Source: Neisseria dumasiana (lineage in GTDB: Bacteria > Pseudomonadota > Gammaproteobacteria > Burkholderiales > Neisseriaceae). Taken from it: a stretch of DNA of 64,000 bases. Under the pieces are notes generated by a model, which saw only the letters and a list, made by a program, of their open reading frames with translations, did not search any database and had not been told where the DNA came from. Both the position numbers and the translations under genes were made by a program. Each line of letters begins with the position of its first letter. The stretch's first letter is position 1. The stretch is from positions 1,550,001 through 1,614,000 of the forward strand of contig NZ_CP091509.1 of assembly GCF_022870885.1 (NCBI RefSeq), read 5' to 3'. Below, piece by piece: positions 47,614-56,187 of the stretch.

Positions 47614-49721
47614 AAACGCACTATTCGATAGCCGAATTGCTTGATATGAAGCTGGACAGTTTACCGGCGACAAAAGTCGGCTTAGGCGATAAGGCGAAAA
47701 GAGAGAGCTGGCCCTACGTTGAGGTGGCAGGCAAAGGCGGGCGCGGCGGCAAACGCCGCGAGTACACCCCGCCGCCCGAAGTGCTGGAGCAAATCCGGCA
47801 ACAGCAGACGGCGAAAGTGCTTGCCGAACTGCCGCCGGTACCGACGGTTGCCCAGCCAACCACGGCAGTATCAACAGAGATGCGTTACGACCACACTACC
47901 GAAGCCCAGCGCACCCGCGAAGGGGCAAGGCTGGCGGTGTTGAAGGCGGTGGAAAAGCTAATGGAAGAATCGAAAGTCGGCAAAGATGCAGCGATTACGA
48001 CGCTGCTCACTCAGGCGCGGTTGCCGCAGTTTGGGCATATCGCCAAAACCTTTGCGCTGGCCTTAGACGAGCGCGGCGCAGGCAGTTTGAAGTTGCCGAG
48101 CAGCCGTACCATTAAACGCTGGTTTGCAGCGCGGGAACAAAACAGCCTTGCTCCCAAGATTGTGCAAAAAAACATGGAAATACCCTACTGGCTGCCTTTG
48201 TTTTTGAAATGTTACCGCCAGCCGCAAAAGCTGACGGTGGTGATGGCCTACGAACTGTTTTGTGCGGTGATGCGCGAAGAATACCCCGACAGGGTGGTTC
48301 CGAGCATCCACGCGGTACGGCGGGCGATGGATAAGTGCGGCGCGGTGGCCTTGCAAGACGGCAGAATGGGCAAGCGCGAGCTTAAGAACATCCTGCCGCA
48401 CAAAACGCGCGACTTCCTCCATTTGAAACCCGCCGACATCTACACCGCCGACGGTCATACATTTGATGCGGAAGTGCTGAATCCGCGCAGCGGCAGACCG
48501 TTTAGACCTGAAATTACTACGGTGGTGGACATCCACACCCGCCGATGCGTGGGCTGGAGCGTGGGGCTGGCGGAAAGCAGGCTCACGGTGCTGGAAGCCT
48601 TAAGCAATGCGTGTAAGACGGCCATACCCAATATTTGGTATGTCGACTGGGGCAAGGGCTTCGAAAATATCATGATGACCGACGAAGCCACGGGTGTTTT
48701 AGGCCGTTTGGGTATCACAATGAGCCACTCAAGAGCCTACAACTCGCAGGCAAAAGGTACTTCGGAGCGCAGCCACAACATTTTTACCAAGGCGGCTAAG
48801 TTTTTGCCCACTTATGTGGGCAAGGATATGGACGAAGAAGCCCGCAAGAAGATGTTTAAGTGGAGCCGGCAGGAAATCAAGCTGCAAGGCAAGATTGTGA
48901 ATGCGCCGGTGATGCTGTGGGACGAGTTTAAAGCCTACGTTGAAGCCGTGATCGATGCCTACAACAATAAGCCGCACCGCTCGCTGCTGAAATTTACCGA
49001 CCCTGAAACGGGCAAGATGCGGTTTATGACACCTAACGAGATGTGGGCGTTGGGTGTGGCGCAGCACGGCGAACCGATGAAGGTGGAGCCGCAGGAAGAA
49101 AGCTGGCTGTTCCGCCCGCAGGAAATGCGCAAGGTATCGCGCGGTCAGGTATCGGTGCTGAATAACACCTATTTCAGCGGCGCATTGGAAGAGCTGCACG
49201 GCGATTATGTGCGGGTGGCTTATGACGTTACCGACGCCCAATGGGTGTGGGTGTATGACGATGTAGGCCGCCTGATTTGCAAAGCAGAATGGAACGGTAA
49301 CGCTACATCTTATATGCCGCAAAGCTTTATTGAGCAGGCAGCAGACAAGCGCACCGACCAACGCCTGAAACGCTTGGAATTGCAGCGCGAAAACATCTTA
49401 GCCGAAAAAGGCGTGGCAGGTATCGGGCAACAGGAAACTATGAATATCGGTGGCCTGAACATCAATTTGGAACAAGCGCGGCAGCAGCACGAACAGATGC
49501 TGGCGCAGCGGATGCAACAGCAAGAGCCGGAAACGGTGCAGGCGGTGCAAGCCAAAGCGGATACGGGCTGGACGGTTCCCGAAACGCCCGCCGAGCGTTT
49601 CGCGCTGTACCAACGGATAAAGGATTCGGACAGCCTGCCCGAGCGGGCGGCGGTTTGGGTGCGGCGTTATCCGAACAGCGCAGAATATAAGTCGTTTATG
49701 AACAGACAGGCAGTCAGTTAA
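47610..49721 (+). CDS. Mu-like DDE transposase (gpA)
   Basis: A 703-residue phage transposase. The N-terminal winged helix (about 10-60) is related to that of the repressor. The Mu-transposase integrase core has the catalytic triad Asp281 (TADGHTFD), Asp346 (YVDWGKGFEN) and Glu386 (KGTSERSHN), then a beta-barrel domain (about 500-580) and a C-terminal Gln-rich region that in MuA contacts MuB and ClpX. It is intact, so replicative transposition is likely possible. Confidence 0.95.
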   Translation: MKTHYSIAELLDMKLDSLPATKVGLGDKAKRESWPYVEVAGKGGRGGKRREYTPPPEVLEQIRQQQTAKVLAELPPVPTVAQPTTAVSTEMRYDHTTEAQRTREGARLAVLKAVEKLMEESKVGKDAAITTLLTQARLPQFGHIAKTFALALDERGAGSLKLPSSRTIKRWFAAREQNSLAPKIVQKNMEIPYWLPLFLKCYRQPQKLTVVMAYELFCAVMREEYPDRVVPSIHAVRRAMDKCGAVALQDGRMGKRELKNILPHKTRDFLHLKPADIYTADGHTFDAEVLNPRSGRPFRPEITTVVDIHTRRCVGWSVGLAESRLTVLEALSNACKTAIPNIWYVDWGKGFENIMMTDEATGVLGRLGITMSHSRAYNSQAKGTSERSHNIFTKAAKFLPTYVGKDMDEEARKKMFKWSRQEIKLQGKIVNAPVMLWDEFKAYVEAVIDAYNNKPHRSLLKFTDPETGKMRFMTPNEMWALGVAQHGEPMKVEPQEESWLFRPQEMRKVSRGQVSVLNNTYFSGALEELHGDYVRVAYDVTDAQWVWVYDDVGRLICKAEWNGNATSYMPQSFIEQAADKRTDQRLKRLELQRENILAEKGVAGIGQQETMNIGGLNINLEQARQQHEQMLAQRMQQQEPETVQAVQAKADTGWTVPETPAERFALYQRIKDSDSLPERAAVWVRRYPNSAEYKSFMNRQAVS

Positions 49722-49738
49722 CAAGAAAGAAAGGGGTA

Positions 49739-49867
49739 ATGATGAAAACCATGAGTACGACACCGAAATGGCTGGCATTACGCATGGCCAAAACGCAAAA
49801 ACACCGTCGGCTGATGCGCTTTTTTGAGCGCGAAGTGTTGCGACGAACAAGCCGAGCCGCGCAATAA
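49739..49867 (+). CDS. Small basic protein between A and B
   Basis: A 42-codon frame starting at tandem ATGs after AAAGGGG. The product is very basic (KTQKHRRLMRFFEREVLRRTSRAAQ is its latter half, split here as KTQKHRRLMRFF and EREVLRRTSRAAQ). Family unknown. A DUS hairpin half (49885-49896) follows in the gap before B. Confidence 0.5.
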   Translation: MMKTMSTTPKWLALRMAKTQKHRRLMRFFEREVLRRTSRAAQ

Positions 49868-49953
49868 AATGCCAAAAGCGGTTTTTCAGACGGCCTTTAA
49901 ACCGCCGTTTAAACACAAGTTAAACAGGTAACGAAAATACGGAATTTAAAACC

Positions 49954-50682
49954 ATGAAAATAGCGAATATCAACAACTTATCTTTGGCATCGGTAGCAAT
50001 GCAGCGTTTGGTGGGGCGAAAAGACGGCCTGCCGGGCTTGGGGGTGCTGTACGGCCCGAGTGGTTTCGGAAAAACCACGGCGATGGTGGCCGTGGCCAAC
50101 GAAACCCGCGCCTATTATGTGCAACTGCGCAGCGCGTGGGCAAAGAAAACCCTGCTCGAAAAAATCTGCTTTGAAATGGGCATCTCTCCCGCCAAAACCA
50201 CGGCGGGCTGCCTAGACCAAATCTGCGAACAACTGGCGGCCAGCCAACGCCCGCTGATTTTGGATGAAGCGGATTATTTAGTGACCAAGGCAGGCATGGT
50301 GGAACTGGTGCGCGATATATACGAGGGTAGCCAAGCTCCCGTGATGCTGGTAGGCGAAGAGCAGCTGCCTGCGAAGTTGAAGAAATACGAACGCTTCCAC
50401 AACCGCGTGCTGGCATGGATAGGCGCGCAGCCGGTGAGCATGGCCGATGCGGAGCAGCTGGCGGCGATACATGCGCCGTCAGTCAAAATCAAGCCCGATC
50501 TGCTGGCGCATTTGGTGGAGATTTCGCACGGCTCGGTGCGCCGCGTAACGGTCAATTTAGCCAACTTGGAAAGCCAAGCGGACACGCTGGGTTTCGATGA
50601 AATCGGGTTGGATGATATTAAAGGCTTGAAGGGTTTTGATTTTTATGTGGGTGAAGCACCCAAACGGGGGATGAAATTATGA
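49954..50682 (+). CDS. MuB-like AAA+ ATPase (gpB)
   Basis: A 242-residue AAA+ ATPase for target DNA capture and transposase activation. Walker A is GPSGFGKTT (about 34-42), Walker B LILDEADYL (about 93-101), with a sensor-like region around EISHGSVRRVTVNL. It is shorter than Mu MuB and lacks its N-terminal helix-turn-helix domain, as in other neisserial Mu-like phages. It overlaps the next gene by ATGA. Confidence 0.88.
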   Translation: MKIANINNLSLASVAMQRLVGRKDGLPGLGVLYGPSGFGKTTAMVAVANETRAYYVQLRSAWAKKTLLEKICFEMGISPAKTTAGCLDQICEQLAASQRPLILDEADYLVTKAGMVELVRDIYEGSQAPVMLVGEEQLPAKLKKYERFHNRVLAWIGAQPVSMADAEQLAAIHAPSVKIKPDLLAHLVEISHGSVRRVTVNLANLESQADTLGFDEIGLDDIKGLKGFDFYVGEAPKRGMKL

Positions 50683-51242
50683 TTAGCGTGGAATTGAGTA
50701 AGCCGCGCAATGTGCGGCAGGCGGTGTGGGATATTTTACGGGGCAACCGCAACCGCTTTTTAACCGTAAACCAAGTGGCGGAAAAAGCGGGCGTGCCATT
50801 TCAGACGGCCAATGGCTATATGTACAAACTGTTTAAAGGCGGGTTTATCAAGGCATCTAAAGGCAGCCGTTTTCGGAACAGCTCGGCCTACGCCTTGAAA
50901 GACCAAGCTATTGTCCGTGCTGCTCCACATCTAAATAAAGACGGCAGCACAGGGAAAGGCAGCGTAACCGAAGCATTGTGGCGCAGCATTAAGATTTTAA
51001 ACCGCTTTGGGCTGGATAGCCTGCATACCCATGTCAATATGACACACAGGGTAGGTAAAGCACATGTGAAACAATATCTTACTGCACTAACCCAAGCGGG
51101 TTATTTAAGGCAAGCCGCAAACCTTGAATACCTGCTGATTAAAAATACGGGGGCGGAAGCGCCGCAGCTGTTGGCGGTAACGGAGATTTACGACCCTAAC
51201 CTAGACAAAATCACACTACGGGAAGTACCTGATTATGAATAA
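50679..51242 (+). CDS. Prophage protein with two winged-helix-like segments
   Basis: 187 residues, unknown function. The N-terminal part (about 10-65: QAVWDILRGN, FLTVNQVAEKAGVPFQTANG) looks like a winged helix, and a second helix-turn-helix-like segment lies at about 95-155 (VGKAHVKQYLTALTQAGYL). Translationally coupled to B and to the following gene. Probably a DNA-binding protein of the transposition/replication module. Confidence 0.65.
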   Translation: MISVELSKPRNVRQAVWDILRGNRNRFLTVNQVAEKAGVPFQTANGYMYKLFKGGFIKASKGSRFRNSSAYALKDQAIVRAAPHLNKDGSTGKGSVTEALWRSIKILNRFGLDSLHTHVNMTHRVGKAHVKQYLTALTQAGYLRQAANLEYLLIKNTGAEAPQLLAVTEIYDPNLDKITLREVPDYE

Positions 51243-51561
51243 ACAATACATGAATGATGAATGGTTTGGCATTTTGGAACGTGAAGTCAAGTTGAGCAGC
51301 CGCAGAAAAGTAGCGGAAAAAATCGGATACAGCCAAACCACCGTGAGCTTGATACTCAACGGCAAATATGCGGGAAAAACCGATGCGGTCGCACACAAAG
51401 TGATGTTGGTGTACACCAATACCGAATGCCCGTTTAAGGAATCGGTGATTACTTTACAAGAGTGCCGCGATTATGCCCATGCGCCCGCACCGACGCACAA
51501 CCCCGCAAAAATGCAGCATTGGCGGGTGTGCCAAAACTGCCCCAAACGGCCTGAAAAATAG
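51235..51561 (+). CDS. Small helix-turn-helix protein with C-terminal CxxC
   Basis: 108 residues, starting inside the end of the preceding gene (8-bp overlap). Residues 23-45 (RRKVAEKIGYSQTTVSLILNG) form a Cro/XRE- or LacI-like helix-turn-helix. The C-terminus has CRDYAHAPAPTHNP and CQNCPKRP, a possible metal site. Likely a phage regulator; family not identified. Confidence 0.65.
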   Translation: MNKQYMNDEWFGILEREVKLSSRRKVAEKIGYSQTTVSLILNGKYAGKTDAVAHKVMLVYTNTECPFKESVITLQECRDYAHAPAPTHNPAKMQHWRVCQNCPKRPEK

Positions 51562-51635
51562 ATGAGCCATTGATACGGCTATATATTTTTTGCCTTTTGG
51601 TTTTGATAAGTTATTGAAATATAAGGAATATCGAA

Positions 51636-51875
51636 ATGTATGCACAACAAAATTCAAGCGGCGGGCTGTTGGCGGTGGTGCTTCTGATCGTGATTGTTGT
51701 TACCGCCCTTACCCAATACGGCTGCGAGCCGCAGCCTGCTGCCGCAATAGGGAAAATAAACACCCTGTTGGAAATGAAAAAAGAGCGTGATGCCCGCGAG
51801 GCTGATAAAGCAGCGGAAAAAGTGTACGGCAACATGAGCGACGAAGAAAGAATGAAAGGGGTGGTATATGAGTGA
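51636..51875 (+). CDS. Small membrane protein
   Basis: 79 residues after AAGGAATATCGAA. One hydrophobic helix (about 10-27) is followed by a Cys-containing TQYGCEPQP and a charged helix (KKERDAREADKAAEKVYG). It could be a membrane-anchored or lipoprotein-like product. Function unknown. Confidence 0.5.
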   Translation: MYAQQNSSGGLLAVVLLIVIVVTALTQYGCEPQPAAAIGKINTLLEMKKERDAREADKAAEKVYGNMSDEERMKGVVYE

Positions 51876-52128
51876 GTATCAAATCTGCGCCCGGTGCGAC
51901 AAGAGCTTACCCCTACATTGTTTTGACGAATACCAAACCTCTGCCGATAAAAAAGAAGGCACTTGGCGGGCGCGTAAGACCTGCCGAGAGTGCATTAAAT
52001 ATGTATCGCTAAATCATCGCAAACGAAAAGCGGCAGAAGAAAAGCAAGAACTGGCGATAAGCGCGGAAGAAAGAAAAGCCTTGTGCCTGCAAAATTGGGG
52101 CTGGTTATATAAAAGGTGGGCAATATGA
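51868..52128 (+). CDS. Small zinc-ribbon-like protein
   Basis: 86 residues. CARC near the N-terminus and CREC near residue 35 suggest a four-cysteine zinc ribbon, followed by a basic helix (NHRKRKAAEEKQE). Overlaps both neighbours by 4 to 8 bp. Function unknown. Confidence 0.55.
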   Translation: MSEYQICARCDKSLPLHCFDEYQTSADKKEGTWRARKTCRECIKYVSLNHRKRKAAEEKQELAISAEERKALCLQNWGWLYKRWAI

Positions 52129-52334
52129 GTTACCGACGCAGGAATGTTGACTGGCAGGCATACGGGCAGCACCGCAGGCGGCAGCGGATTTATCAGAATC
52201 TGTATAGCCCGCACACCAAGCACGGGCGGCTGCAAGCGGCAATCAGGCAAATCAAACAAATCTACGGCGATGACGCCATTATGACTGGGGAACAGTATGA
52301 GCAAAAAAATTCAGACGGCCTTATGGCTGATTAG
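52125..52334 (+). CDS. Small basic protein of unknown function
   Basis: 69 residues from the ATG at 52125, overlapping the preceding stop as ATGA. Rich in Arg and Tyr (SYRRRNVDWQAYGQHRRRQR). No recognised domain. The following small gene starts inside it in another frame. Confidence 0.5.
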   Translation: MSYRRRNVDWQAYGQHRRRQRIYQNLYSPHTKHGRLQAAIRQIKQIYGDDAIMTGEQYEQKNSDGLMAD

Positions 52335-52428
52335 ATTGTGGTTGGCGGCCTTCGTGATGTGTTGGTCGGCAGCGGCAGCAGGCGGGTATTTGGGCTGGTT
52401 GACGGTGCAAAAACTTATCGGGCAATAA
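52297..52428 (+). CDS. Very small membrane protein with a translated DUS
   Basis: A 43-residue frame: SKKIQTALW, then one hydrophobic segment (about residues 8-36) with AAAAGGYLGW. A DUS in frame encodes IQTAL. The start overlaps the preceding gene. Function unknown; a small single-helix membrane protein. Confidence 0.45.
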   Translation: MSKKIQTALWLIRLWLAAFVMCWSAAAAGGYLGWLTVQKLIGQ

Positions 52429-52480
52429 TTTTTTTGCCTTGTGAAATTCGTAACCTATTGAAAATAAAGGAAACATAAAA

Positions 52481-52948
52481 ATGAACAGATTGGCAGACGA
52501 TTTAATTCGCGCGGCGGAAGACACGCAAACGCCGGCGCATTTAAACCTACTTTTAAACGAGGCAGCCTTGTGCATCATGCGCTTGGAAACCCGCGATTTG
52601 TACGACCAAAAACGCCTTGAGTGGCTGGAAGATTTAGGCAATTTCGTTGTGGAAAAAAAAGACGGTGAGCATCCGACGGTGACGGTGCAAATGTGCGAAA
52701 AAACCTGCTTTGTTGCGATCGCACCGACGGTACGCGAAGCCATCGACTTGGCGTTTGAAGAATGCAGCGGGGTGAGCGTATGCAAGCACGACCCGGAAGC
52801 GGCAGAACGGGCAAAGTTTGAAGCGTGGATGTGCCGATTGAATAACGGCGACCGCCTCGCCCGCAATCCTGACGACGGCGGCTATGAAGACGTGAGCATC
52901 GATTATGCATGGATTGGCTGGAAAGAGCGGGCAAAGGAGACCGTCTGA
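52481..52948 (+). CDS. Unknown prophage protein
   Basis: 155 residues, acidic, mostly helical, with an N-terminal helical half (DDLIRAAEDTQTPAHLNLLL) and a C-terminal W-rich end (DYAWIGWKERAK). AAAGGAAAC precedes the ATG. The 3' end carries a DUS-like ACCGTCTGAA overlapping the stop. No family recognised. Confidence 0.5.
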   Translation: MNRLADDLIRAAEDTQTPAHLNLLLNEAALCIMRLETRDLYDQKRLEWLEDLGNFVVEKKDGEHPTVTVQMCEKTCFVAIAPTVREAIDLAFEECSGVSVCKHDPEAAERAKFEAWMCRLNNGDRLARNPDDGGYEDVSIDYAWIGWKERAKETV

Positions 52949-52949
52949 A

Positions 52950-53435
52950 ATGAAAGTTTTAGACCCTTGCTGCGGCAGCAAGATGATGTTTTTTGACAAA
53001 AAAGACGAGCGCGTGGTGTTTGGGGATGAGCGCCACGAGCAACATCTGCTTAAAGACCGCCACTATTTGCGGAAGCTGGAAATATCCCCCGACGTTAGGT
53101 TGGATTTTACCGACCTACCGTTCCCCGATAACACTTTTCCGGTGGTGGTTTTCGACCCGCCGCACCTGATTCATGCGGGCGAGAAATCGTGGTTGGCCAA
53201 GAAATACGGCGTATTGGGCGGGCGGTGGCAAGACGATATACGGAAAGGTTTTTCCGAGTGTTTCAGGGTGCTTAAACCTGATGGCTTGCTGATTTTCAAG
53301 TGGAACGAAAACCAAATCAGAGTGCGCGAAATACTGGCCTTGACCGACCAAAAGCCACTATTCGGGCATGTGAGCATGAAGCACAAGAAAAACCAAACGC
53401 AAACCCATTGGATAACATTTTTAAAGGAAGTGTAA
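52950..53435 (+). CDS. Phage SAM-dependent methyltransferase-like protein
   Basis: 161 residues from the ATG at 52950, 1 bp after the previous stop. A class I methyltransferase core is visible: VLDPCCGSKMMFF as the SAM-binding start, acidic FGDERHEQ, and the motif FDPPHLI, akin to the DPPY motif of N6-adenine methyltransferases. It lacks an obvious target-recognition domain. It may modify phage DNA against host restriction, but the target is unproven. Confidence 0.65.
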   Translation: MKVLDPCCGSKMMFFDKKDERVVFGDERHEQHLLKDRHYLRKLEISPDVRLDFTDLPFPDNTFPVVVFDPPHLIHAGEKSWLAKKYGVLGGRWQDDIRKGFSECFRVLKPDGLLIFKWNENQIRVREILALTDQKPLFGHVSMKHKKNQTQTHWITFLKEV

Positions 53436-53437
53436 AA

Positions 53438-53875
53438 ATGAAAATCGAAAGACCTACTGAAGAAGATATTAAAGAGGCATCTGGATTACTGCAGGCTTTA
53501 AACCTGCTTTCAAGCGGCTATAACCCGTTTCAGACCGACGAAAATGAAGAACCTGCGTGGTTGGAAGACGGAGATAAAAGCAAAGCATTAGACAACATCA
53601 TCGCCTTATACGACGAATGCGATATCGAATGGCTTTTATTGGCATTAAGCACCGTTATCGCCCCGGGCAACCGGCTGATTGACCCTGACCAAGATGTCTT
53701 GGAAAAGCACCCGTCGATTAGGAAAGGCAAGCAAGACAGCCGCCGCATGGATTTCTTGGAAACCGATTTTTTGAAATTCGTTGGGTTGGATGGTTGGCAT
53801 TTAACGGAACCACACAAGACGTTACGCGAAGCCGTCGATGAGGCTATGGGGGAAATGGCAAAGGAGGCCGACTGA
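53438..53875 (+). CDS. Unknown acidic prophage protein
   Basis: 145 residues from the ATG at 53438, after AAAGGAAGTG. Acidic, with two Leu-rich helices (SGLLQALNLLSSG, EWLLLALSTVI) and Trp near the C-terminus. No recognised domain. Codes in the same early run of small genes. Confidence 0.5.
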   Translation: MKIERPTEEDIKEASGLLQALNLLSSGYNPFQTDENEEPAWLEDGDKSKALDNIIALYDECDIEWLLLALSTVIAPGNRLIDPDQDVLEKHPSIRKGKQDSRRMDFLETDFLKFVGLDGWHLTEPHKTLREAVDEAMGEMAKEAD

Positions 53876-53876
53876 A

Positions 53877-54056
53877 ATGAGTAAAAAAATCCAATTTGCT
53901 ATCAGTTGTCCCGGGTTGTGCTGCGAATGCGAACACCGCCCACTATTTTCAACATATGCCCCCGACGACTGGGAGCTTATGTCGGAGGAAGAAAAAGAAG
54001 AATGGGCGAGGGAAACGTTTTTTGAAGACACGAGCTGGGTTTGGGAGGAGGTGTAA
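53877..54056 (+). CDS. Small Cys-rich prophage protein
   Basis: 59 residues after a strong AAAGGAGG site. The N-terminal cluster CPGLCCECEHRP suggests a metal site; the rest is acidic (WELMSEEEKEEWARE). Unknown function. Confidence 0.5.
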   Translation: MSKKIQFAISCPGLCCECEHRPLFSTYAPDDWELMSEEEKEEWARETFFEDTSWVWEEV

Positions 54057-54058
54057 GC

Positions 54059-54550
54059 ATGAACACCAAATGCCCCAACTGCGGCGCAGTCCACAGCCTT
54101 GACAGCCTTATCGGCAACGACGGCGCGGGGGATTTGATTCGCGCGGTGTTGGAGTTTGACGCGGCCATCGGTAAAGCGGCGGTGCGCTATGTGGGCTTGT
54201 TTCGGCCGGCCAAAAGCCAACTGACCTTTGCCCGCACGGCCAAGCTGCTCGGCGAGCTGCTGCCGGACATCCAAGCCGGGCAAATCAGCCGCGACGGGGT
54301 GGTTTACCCCGCCCCGCCGGAAGCGTGGATTTACGGTTTTCAGGCGGCCATTGATGCGCGGGATGTGGGCCGCTTGAAACTGCCGCTTAAATCGCACGGC
54401 TATTTATACGAGATTATCAGTAGCTGGCGGCCGCATGAAACAGCGGTGATGCCTGCCGTTGTAGGCGAGCCGACAGTAAAAGCCAAGCCCAGCCAAACCT
54501 TAACCGCAGCTGCCGCGCTGCAAGCAACCAAGAAAGGAGGCAAAGCATGA
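54059..54550 (+). CDS. Unknown prophage protein with N-terminal zinc knuckle
   Basis: 163 residues. CPNCGAVHSLDSL at the start suggests half a zinc ribbon. The middle is helical with FARTAKLLGELLPDIQAG, and the C-terminus is Ala/Lys rich. Overlaps the next start by 4 bp. Confidence 0.5.
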   Translation: MNTKCPNCGAVHSLDSLIGNDGAGDLIRAVLEFDAAIGKAAVRYVGLFRPAKSQLTFARTAKLLGELLPDIQAGQISRDGVVYPAPPEAWIYGFQAAIDARDVGRLKLPLKSHGYLYEIISSWRPHETAVMPAVVGEPTVKAKPSQTLTAAAALQATKKGGKA

Positions 54551-55005
54551 AAGAGTTGCCCGACAGTTTGCACAACGCGGTAGTGGACGGATTAACCCTG
54601 CTGCTCGCCCTGCGGCTGCCGGGTACGCCCGCGGCCGATACCGTGCAGGCCACGGCGCAAGCGTGGAGTGTGGCACTGGCGGCGGGCAAGACATGGGACG
54701 CGGAGCAGGATATCCCGCGGATTCAGACGGCCTTTGCTGTGTTGGCGGCGCAAACCGACCGCTGGCCAGCACCGCGCGACCTACTGGGCTGCCTGCCGCC
54801 CCGCCCTGAGCGGCTGAAACTTGAGCATCGGCACCGGCCGTCTGAAAAGGAAAAAGCCGCCGCACAAGCCGCGCTAGGCAGAATCAACGCAATACTGGCA
54901 AAAGCCCCGTGCTCAAACAGAAATTGGATGTACCCACCGCGCAGTCGGTCGGTGGAAGAATGTAAACGTATTTATGCCGCAAGGCAGAAAGGTAATAAAT
55001 CATGA
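54547..55005 (+). CDS. Unknown prophage protein
   Basis: 152 residues, Ala-rich helical first half (VDGLTLLLALRLPGTPAADTV), RWPAPRDLLGCLPPRPERL in the middle, and a basic end. It contains two in-frame DUS matches (54722 and about 54837). The layout resembles replication-accessory proteins, but no domain can be named. Confidence 0.5.
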   Translation: MKELPDSLHNAVVDGLTLLLALRLPGTPAADTVQATAQAWSVALAAGKTWDAEQDIPRIQTAFAVLAAQTDRWPAPRDLLGCLPPRPERLKLEHRHRPSEKEKAAAQAALGRINAILAKAPCSNRNWMYPPRSRSVEECKRIYAARQKGNKS

Positions 55006-55394
55006 AAGTTGAAGTTTTAAAACCCGTTGAAGTTGAAGTTTACGCCGTGCGTATCAACGCCTTACTACACGAAGATGCAATGCAAAACTTGCCTGATTTT
55101 TTGCTGCAAGACGGCGGAGATTTGGAAATCTTGATTGAGATTGATACAGGCCGCGTTGTCGGGTGGCAGGGTAATGTGCCCGTCCGCATTGCCGATAAGC
55201 TAAGAGACAGCGGCACATATACCCTGCTCGACAAAGATATGAACCATATAGCGCAGCTTCAATATGAATATGTGCCCAACCGCTTAATCCCCGGGGAGTA
55301 CGGCGACTATATCGATCTGAAAATCAATGCCGAAGGCTATGTGAAAAACTGGCCAAAACAGCCGGATGTAAGCGAATTTTTTGAAAACGAATAG
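55002..55394 (+). CDS. Unknown prophage protein
   Basis: 130 residues, starting in a 4-bp overlap. Acidic beta-rich pattern (DLEILIEIDTGRVVGWQGNVP, written here as DLEILIEIDTG and RVVGWQGNVP) with YEYVPNRLIPGEYGDY near the end. No recognised family. Confidence 0.5.
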   Translation: MKVEVLKPVEVEVYAVRINALLHEDAMQNLPDFLLQDGGDLEILIEIDTGRVVGWQGNVPVRIADKLRDSGTYTLLDKDMNHIAQLQYEYVPNRLIPGEYGDYIDLKINAEGYVKNWPKQPDVSEFFENE

Positions 55395-55416
55395 TAAACA
55401 CAGAATGGAAAACGAA

Positions 55417-55944
55417 ATGGCAAGAAAAAAACGCTACAACACCCCCGCCTTCACGGTGGGTATTCAAACCCGCGACGAAGCGGTAGAACACATCAAACGC
55501 TACGGCGATTTAAGCCGCGAGGCAACGCGCATGGTAGCCGACCACAACGACACCGTGGCCGAAATGCAGGAAAAGCTCGACGCGCAAATCGCACCGCTTA
55601 CCGCCGAGATGCAGGCCATCGAAGCAGGCGTGCTGGCATGGGCGACGGCCAACCGCGATATGCTGACCGATAACGGCAAAGTCAAATACTGCAACCTGAC
55701 TACCGGCACCATCCGCTGGCGTTTCGATCCGCCCAAATGCCAAGTACGCGGCGTGGATGCGGTAATCGCCCTGATGCAGTCGGACGAAAAGTACGCCCGA
55801 TTCGTCCGAACCAAGCACGAAATCAACAAAGATGCCGTGTTGAATGAAGCTGATTTTTTCACAGCCAACCCCGTGGCGGGATTGAGCATCGTACAAGGTG
55901 CGGAGAAATTTGCCATTGAAGTCAACGAACAGGAGGTGGGCTGA
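55417..55944 (+). CDS. gam: Host-nuclease inhibitor Gam
   Basis: A 175-residue Mu Gam-like, Ku-like DNA-end-binding protein that shields phage DNA ends from exonucleases. It aligns by eye with Mu Gam across its length: RYGDLSREATRM, IAPLTAEMQAIEAGVLAWATANRD, NGKVKYCNLTTGTIRWRF and FVRTKHEINKDAVL. I use the ATG at 55417 (MARKKR), which matches the Mu start; an ATG at 55405 is possible. Confidence 0.9.
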   Translation: MARKKRYNTPAFTVGIQTRDEAVEHIKRYGDLSREATRMVADHNDTVAEMQEKLDAQIAPLTAEMQAIEAGVLAWATANRDMLTDNGKVKYCNLTTGTIRWRFDPPKCQVRGVDAVIALMQSDEKYARFVRTKHEINKDAVLNEADFFTANPVAGLSIVQGAEKFAIEVNEQEVG

Positions 55945-56144
55945 TGGCTGAAATCACAATCATCATCCGCGATGAAATGCAGAGCGACGGCTTGGCCGGC
56001 GTATCAATAAGCTACGAAGGCGATTTTAAGCCGATGCAAAGCGGTGTTACGTTGACCCAAGCACAAATGGCGGCTAACTCTATCAAGGCTTTGATGGACT
56101 TTGTGGAGACTAAGCCGGATTTGAGCAAGGTCGTGATTAATTGA
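55944..56144 (+). CDS. Small unknown prophage protein
   Basis: 66 residues overlapping the gam stop by one base. ITIIIRDEMQSDGLAGVSISYEG then a helical C-terminal half. A perfect terminator hairpin follows immediately. Confidence 0.55.
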   Translation: MAEITIIIRDEMQSDGLAGVSISYEGDFKPMQSGVTLTQAQMAANSIKALMDFVETKPDLSKVVIN

Positions 56145-56150
56145 TTTCTC

Positions 56151-56172
56151 GGCGGGCATTGCCCGCCTTTTT
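56151..56172 (+). terminator. Intrinsic terminator inside the early/middle operon
   Basis: GGCGGGC-ATT-GCCCGCC (56151-56167) followed by TTTTT. A compact, strong-looking hairpin between the small gene and rdgC; the early transcript must read through it or stop here. Confidence 0.85.
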
Positions 56173-56187
56173 AAAAGGAAAAACATC

